Of a DNA stretch of 8,738 bases, positions 6,300 to 8,738 are shown in pieces. This DNA is from an uncultured bacterium (GTDB lineage Bacteria > Patescibacteriota > CALEFQ01): the NCBI GenBank assembly GCA_937877125.1, contig CALEFQ010000050.1:1-8738 (forward strand). Reading direction: 5' to 3'. The translations under genes were made by a program, and so were the position numbers. Each line of letters begins with the position of its first letter. The first letter of the stretch is position 1. The notes below the pieces were generated by a model. That model searched no databases and had not been told where the DNA came from. It saw only the letters and a list, made by a program, of their open reading frames with translations.

Positions 6300-6328
6300 A
6301 TTTTAAAACAAACTGGCTGAAATTTCAA
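6300..6328 (-). promoter_or_regulatory. Sigma70-type promoter for the envelope-glycan operon
   Basis: The minus strand has TTGAAA (6328-6323, five of six), an ideal 17-bp spacer and TAAAAT (6305-6300, five of six). The start would be near 6293, leaving a 45-nt leader before ATG 6248. The -35 overlaps the TGA stop of sbp (6327-6325). The predicted start falls inside the first arm of the terminator hairpin, so transcripts from this promoter would lack most of that arm. Confidence 0.65.
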
Positions 6329-6768
6329 GCTTTCTGCTCCGGAACAGGGTTATTATTCTCTTCGCGGCCACGCTTGGTCCAGCGCTGGAAATAAACACGT
6401 CGAACAACCCCCAGGTTCATGAAAATGCGCCAGGTAAACACCACGATTACCGCAATATGAATATCCAAGCCCAGGCGGTCGCCCAAATAGGTAAAAGCCG
6501 CCGCCAAGGCAGTGTTAAAAACCAGCCCGGAAATGAAAATCAAGGGGTTATACTGATCACGTTTTTCCTTAAAGCCAGGCCCCTTGAAAGTATAATCAGT
6601 CTTGTACTGATAACGAGTGACTAGTTCGGCCCGCCAGGCGCCAAAAATAGAATCCAGCATCGCCAAAACCGCCACCGCCGTGTAGCGGGCGAATTCGGGA
6701 GGAATGGAGAAATTTGACACTACGCCGATGACGATACCGACAATAATGCCGATAAAAGCCCAGAACAT
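6325..6768 (-). CDS. sbp: DUF1290 'small basic protein' (Sbp) family membrane protein
   Basis: 147-residue membrane protein of the DUF1290 family, called small basic protein in Bacillus subtilis, where sbp lies with divIB, ylxW and ylxX just ahead of ftsA-ftsZ. Its function is not established. Matching features are IPPEFARYTAVAVLAMLDS (22-40), FGAWRAEL (42-49), a second membrane stretch FISGLVFNTALAAAFTYLGD (78-97), LGLDIHIA and the end RIFMNLGVVRR (114-124). Compared with the family pattern, about 20 residues (around 54-74, polar and charged) are inserted between the RAEL helix and the LIFISG segment, and there is a basic/polar tail after residue 130. The gene follows ftsQ by 72 nt. This conserved neighbourhood supports a link with cell division. 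No Shine-Dalgarno sequence precedes ATG 6768. Confidence 0.85.
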   Translation of the reverse strand: MFWAFIGIIVGIVIGVVSNFSIPPEFARYTAVAVLAMLDSIFGAWRAELVTRYQYKTDYTFKGPGFKEKRDQYNPLIFISGLVFNTALAAAFTYLGDRLGLDIHIAVIVVFTWRIFMNLGVVRRVYFQRWTKRGREENNNPVPEQKA

Positions 6769-6773
6769 ATGTG

Positions 6774-6801
6774 GTCTTTAGTCGTTAGTCTTTAGTCTTT
6801 T
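6774..6801 (+). repeat. Four-unit heptamer tandem repeat in the ftsQ-sbp gap
   Basis: Four consecutive 7-bp units read GTCTTTA, GTCGTTA, GTCTTTA, GTCTTTT. An inverted copy of the unit core, ACTAAAG, occurs at 6826-6832. The array starts 6 nt upstream of the sbp start codon on the minus strand, so it would lie in the message just before the start. Confidence 0.8.
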
Positions 6802-6808
6802 GCCACTG

Positions 6809-6827
6809 GTGTTTAGCGGCTAAATAC
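6809..6827. repeat. Short inverted repeat (hairpin) in the ftsQ-sbp gap
   Basis: GTGTTTAG (6809-6816) and CTAAATAC (6820-6827) pair over 8 bp with one G-T pair and a 3-nt loop. It has no adjoining T-run in either direction, so it does not look like a terminator; it could be an RNA structure or processing site within the ftsQ-sbp message. Confidence 0.5.
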
Positions 6828-6840
6828 TAAAGGCTGATAA

Positions 6841-7707
6841 CTACTTATAGAATATCTTGTCTTTGATGCGCAAGTCAATATATTCCAAATTCTCTTTTTG
6901 GCCTTTTTTAAGCTCCTTGTTCAGTATCAGCAAGAGCTTTTGGTACTGGCTCTCCAATGTGCGGTCAGAGGTGAAATATATATACCAGCCCAGCTTAGTG
7001 CGAACTCGTACTTCCCGGGAAATCGGCGCCGGAGTACTTAACTCTTCGTACTCCAAACCAGTTTCTGACTTAAATGTCCCGGCTAAGCTGACCGCAAAAT
7101 CAACAAAATTCTTAGAAACCAGTTTTTCTTTGGCCTGAACCTCGCGATTAGATTCGTCGCGCAACTGCGGCAAACTAAATTCCGGTTCATCGTTTATAAG
7201 TTTGCTGATTACGCCGTCTAAATCCAGATAGTATTTTCGATCGCCAGTCTGCCACACCAGCGCTGGCTCTCGTTCCTCAATATAAACCTTGAGCATGTCG
7301 GGCATCTGGCGCTTAATTTCAACTTGCCGGATTTGGACAATTTCATCTGACAAACGAGCCTCCGCCCGACGGGCATTGAAAAAGAAAATATTACTGCTAG
7401 GGAAAATTCCCCATACCGTTCCGTCTTTTTCCAACTCTATTTGTTCCTCCACCCGCTCATCCGAGATACTATCATTACCGACGACGATGATCCGGTTGAC
7501 CCGGAAATTGTCGGAAAACATCAGGACCAAAACGATCACCGCGGCCAAGACAAAAGCCGCCACCAAAAAAAGATAGCGCCGCGATTTAAAGCCGCGTGAC
7601 TGGCGCGGCGCCGGGGGCGTTCTCTCAATAATATTGGCCCGCTGACGCCGAACTTCTCTTTGGATAACGCTTTGATCAGAAAGGCTTTGTTTGCGTAATT
7701 TGACCAT
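6841..7707 (-). CDS. ftsQ: Cell-division protein FtsQ/DivIB
   Basis: Bitopic membrane protein of the divisome that, with FtsL and FtsB, links the Z-ring to septal peptidoglycan synthesis. The 288 residues comprise a basic cytoplasmic tail (1-44), one transmembrane helix (about 45-64, YLFLVAAFVLAAVIVLVLMF), a POTRA domain (about 68-136, starting FRVNRIIVVGNDSISDERV and ending MPDMLKVYIEERE) and the beta domain, with REPALVWQTGDRKYYLDLDG (136-155) and the C-terminal YIDLRIKDKIFYK. The length is typical. The start ATG 7707 lies 18 nt after the glutamate dehydrogenase stop, without a Shine-Dalgarno sequence. The downstream neighbour sbp fits the Gram-positive divIB-to-sbp order. Neither ftsA nor ftsZ is in the window, and no mur gene is upstream; gdh takes that position. 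Confidence 0.92.
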   Translation of the reverse strand: MVKLRKQSLSDQSVIQREVRRQRANIIERTPPAPRQSRGFKSRRYLFLVAAFVLAAVIVLVLMFSDNFRVNRIIVVGNDSISDERVEEQIELEKDGTVWGIFPSSNIFFFNARRAEARLSDEIVQIRQVEIKRQMPDMLKVYIEEREPALVWQTGDRKYYLDLDGVISKLINDEPEFSLPQLRDESNREVQAKEKLVSKNFVDFAVSLAGTFKSETGLEYEELSTPAPISREVRVRTKLGWYIYFTSDRTLESQYQKLLLILNKELKKGQKENLEYIDLRIKDKIFYK

Positions 7708-7725
7708 AATATGTCAGCAAACTGG

Positions 7726-8738
7726 CTAACTCGCCTGGGCGGCTAGGACCCTCTGCACCGCTAAAATATACGCCGCCAGACGCAGATCGACCGAATATTT
7801 TTTTTGGGTCTCCACCATAGCCGCCACGGCCGATTTTAGTTTTGCGTCTAATCGGCTAATGACTTCTTTTTCGCTCCAGGCCAGTCGCTGTCGATTTTGC
7901 ACCCATTCAAAATAGCTGACCGTCACACCGCCGGAATTAGCTAGAATATCAGGTATCACAATTTTCCCTTTTTGAAATAGCTTGGCATCCGCGTCCGGAG
8001 TCACCGGCCCGTTGGCCAGTTCCAGAATGACTTTTGCCTTGATTCGTCCGGCATTGGCCGCCGTGATCTGATTTTCCAGTGCCGCCGGAATAATGACATC
8101 CACCGGTAATTCGAGTATCTGCTTATTGGTCACCGTCTTGGTCGCGCCGGGAAATCCCACCACGGAACCGGTTTGCTTTTTGAAAACGGCTAAGGCCTCG
8201 ACATCCAGTCCTTTTCGGGCGTAAATACCGCCACGAGAATCAGAGGCCGCCATAATTACATAACCCTGCTGCGCCAAAATTTTGGCCGCATTCGCTCCGG
8301 CATTGCCAAAACCCTGAATGGCAACTGTCCGCCAAGGCAAGGCTAAATCTTCCTGACGAATCAATTCCTGCAAAACAATCGTCCCGCCCTTGGCCGTGGC
8401 CGTGCCCCGCCCCAGCGAACCCCCGGCCGCGACCGGCTTTCCGGTCACGCAAGCCGGTTCAGACCGGCCGGCAATCTTGCTAAACTCGTCATAAAACCAG
8501 GCCATAATCCTCGGATCAGTATTGACGTCGGGGGCAGGAATATCGACGTCTGGCCCGATATCCGGATAAATCCGATCGACGTAAAGCCGGGTCAAGCGTT
8601 CCAGTTCGCCCGCCGACAATTTTTTAGGGTCAACTATTACGCCGCCTTTGCCACCCCCGAACGGCAAATCAGCCACGGCGCATTTCCAAGTCATCCACAT
8701 CGACAAGGCTTTTACTTCCGACAAGGAAACTTCGGGAT
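7726..8738 (-). CDS. gdhA: Glutamate dehydrogenase (Glu/Leu/Phe/Val family), 5' partial
   Basis: Catalyses reversible NAD(P)-dependent oxidative deamination of glutamate to 2-oxoglutarate and ammonia in the cytoplasm. The visible 336 codons lack roughly the first 80 residues, which lie beyond the window edge; the first complete codons read [18 protein letters not shown], matching the family's RYHPEV-type segment. The catalytic Lys is in LPFGGGKGG (codon 8649-8647), and the proton-transfer Asp is in [10 protein letters not shown]. The C-terminal Rossmann domain has [14 protein letters not shown] (GxGNxG) and the closing motif [12 protein letters not shown] and [16 protein letters not shown]. 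The frame has no TAA/TAG/TGA up to the window edge, so the gene appears intact; a TTG at 8724 is an internal Leu codon and not the start. Cofactor preference cannot be settled by eye. It sits 18 nt upstream of ftsQ on the same strand and is probably cotranscribed with it. Confidence 0.95.
   Translation of the reverse strand, partial: PEVSLSEVKALSMWMTWKCAVADLPFGGGKGGVIVDPKKLSAGELERLTRLYVDRIYPDIGPDVDIPAPDVNTDPRIMAWFYDEFSKIAGRSEPACVTGKPVAAGGSLGRGTATAKGGTIVLQELIRQEDLALPWRTVAIQGFGNAGANAAKILAQQGYVIMAASDSRGGIYARKGLDVEALAVFKKQTGSVVGFPGATKTVTNKQILELPVDVIIPAALENQITAANAGRIKAKVILELANGPVTPDADAKLFQKGKIVIPDILANSGGVTVSYFEWVQNRQRLAWSEKEVISRLDAKLKSAVAAMVETQKKYSVDLRLAAYILAVQRVLAAQAS

Noticed and set aside
6774..6801. 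CRISPR-like array
   Set aside because: The units are 7 bp with no spacers and no cas gene nearby; it is a simple tandem repeat.
8722..8724. TTG as the start of glutamate dehydrogenase
   Set aside because: The frame stays open to the window edge and the preceding codons match the conserved (H)PEVSL segment, so the gene is cut by the edge.

Overview
The window looks like the end of a metagenomic or single-cell contig from a bacterium of moderate GC, most probably a Candidate Phyla Radiation (Patescibacteria) lineage. That placement is inferred from compact spacing with touching or overlapping genes, no recognisable Shine-Dalgarno motif at any of ten checkable starts, and shortened or slightly divergent versions of core genes; it would need a phylogeny to confirm. 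The first 44 bases are not genomic: they match the 3' part of an Illumina P5/TruSeq universal adapter. They are fused to the interior of an HD-domain gene, so the left edge is an assembly artefact.

Layout. (1) 1-44 adapter. (2) 46-387, minus: N-terminal 114 codons of an HD-domain phosphohydrolase, driven by a perfect TTGACA/TATAAT promoter. (3) 388-534: divergent promoter region holding that promoter, an extended -10 promoter for dnaB and one DnaA-box-like 9-mer. (4) 535-2806, plus: dnaB, ybaB/ebfC, recR, a replication and recombination-repair cluster closed by a bidirectional terminator (2828-2860). (5) 2866-6248, minus: a DUF1648-like small membrane protein, a processive-type family 2 glycosyltransferase, a WecA/TagO-type polyprenyl-phosphate sugar-phosphate transferase and ribosomal protein L21. 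The first three overlap or nearly touch and look like an envelope-glycan module. (6) 6266-6328: an overlapping terminator/promoter junction. (7) 6325-8738, minus: glutamate dehydrogenase (its 5' end is outside the window), ftsQ/divIB and a DUF1290 'small basic protein' (sbp), with a heptamer repeat between the last two.

How the genes fit together. The plus-strand cluster supplies the replicative helicase, a nucleoid-associated protein and the recombination mediator. The minus strand is mainly envelope and division: FtsQ and Sbp keep the neighbourhood known from Gram-positive division clusters, and the WecA-like enzyme would load a sugar phosphate on a polyprenyl carrier while the GT2 protein makes or extends a glycan at the membrane. 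No mobile element, CRISPR array, tRNA or rRNA was seen. No dramatic new system is evident. The most notable points are the adapter chimera, the missing Shine-Dalgarno signals with very short leaders, altered active-site motifs in the WecA-like enzyme, an inserted loop in Sbp, the small-membrane-protein/GT2 pair, and the terminator/promoter overlap.
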